From Pseudomonadota bacterium (GTDB lineage Bacteria > Pseudomonadota > Alphaproteobacteria > Sphingomonadales > SMXR01), in NCBI GenBank assembly GCA_022571175.1, contig JACZYI010000146.1, forward strand, positions 1 to 5,136: a stretch of 5,136 nucleotides of DNA, read 5' to 3'. How positions within the stretch are numbered: the stretch's first letter is position 1; the number at the start of each line of letters is the position of its first letter. This document shows positions 5,059 through 5,136 of the stretch, in pieces. Both the position numbers and the translations under genes were made by a program. The notes below the pieces were generated by a model, which was given only the letters and a program-made list of their open reading frames with translations, ran no database searches and had not been told where the DNA came from.

Positions 5059-5136
5059 TCAAACTCCCGTTGTTTTTGCCAGGGCCTGCAAATCAAGGGC
5101 AGCACCCTGTCGTAAAACCGCTTCGGCCTCCCTGCT
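5059..5136 (-). CDS. Possible 3' end of an unidentified upstream gene, cut by the window edge
   Basis: Two minus-strand frames are open to the window edge. The frame ending at TGA 5059-5061 gives 25 residues (ending AALDLQALAKTTGV), alanine- and leucine-rich and helix-like. It uses codons similar to the neighbouring genes and leaves a 79-nt gap before the S49 peptidase. A second frame ends at TAA 4995-4997, only 15 nt before that gene, and gives 46 residues (ending LARESPHQEGTE) with three AGG codons, which is less typical here. I slightly prefer the first. Neither is recognisable, and only one can be real. Confidence 0.3.
   Translation of the reverse strand, partial: SREAEAVLRQGAALDLQALAKTTGV

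Noticed and set aside
5011..5061. Two TTGACC boxes (one overlapping the TGA at 5059-5061) as -35 elements for the S49 peptidase gene
   Set aside because: No plausible -10 hexamer appears at 16-18 nt from either.

Overview
The window is a ribosomal-protein and RNA-polymerase gene cluster of an alphaproteobacterium, read entirely on the minus strand. The proteins have alphaproteobacterial character, most clearly the RpoB start (MATSFTGRKRVRKNFG) and the NusG, L10 and L12 sequences. The gene order is tRNA-Trp, secE, nusG, rplK, rplA, rplJ, rplL, rpoB. I cannot fix the order or genus.

In transcription order, from high to low coordinates: an unidentified gene end at the window edge (about 5059-5136); a short S49 (SppA/SohB-type) serine peptidase (4107-4979); a sigma70-type promoter (4017-4045); tRNA-Trp(CCA) with encoded CCA end (3919-3994); secE (3589-3786) and nusG (3049-3582), 6 nt apart; a leader with a stem-loop that looks like an L1 operator (3003-3031); rplK (2522-2950) and rplA (1816-2517), tightly coupled; a 354-nt leader rich in hairpins that should hold the L10(L12) autoregulatory site (1462-1815); rplJ (946-1461); rplL (520-891); a 146-nt gap with two perfect hairpins (447-497); and the start of rpoB (373 downward).

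The genes form one expression unit: SecE (protein export), NusG (transcription-translation coupling), the L11-L1 stalk-base proteins, the L10-L12 stalk, and the polymerase beta subunit. Several intergenic RNAs look like sites for feedback by ribosomal proteins.

The one real anomaly is at the low-coordinate end. The rpoB reading frame is normal for about 91-97 codons and then continues, in frame and without a stop, into a tetratricopeptide (TPR) repeat instead of the RpoB continuation. The switch lies in a shared stretch of about 18 nt (83-100) that fits both families, and GC content rises from about 43% to about 58% across it by hand count. The likeliest explanation is a chimeric join at a contig end. 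A genuine rpoB-fragment/TPR fusion is the less likely alternative. I see no undescribed defence, mobile or biosynthetic system here; the rest is ordinary core genome.
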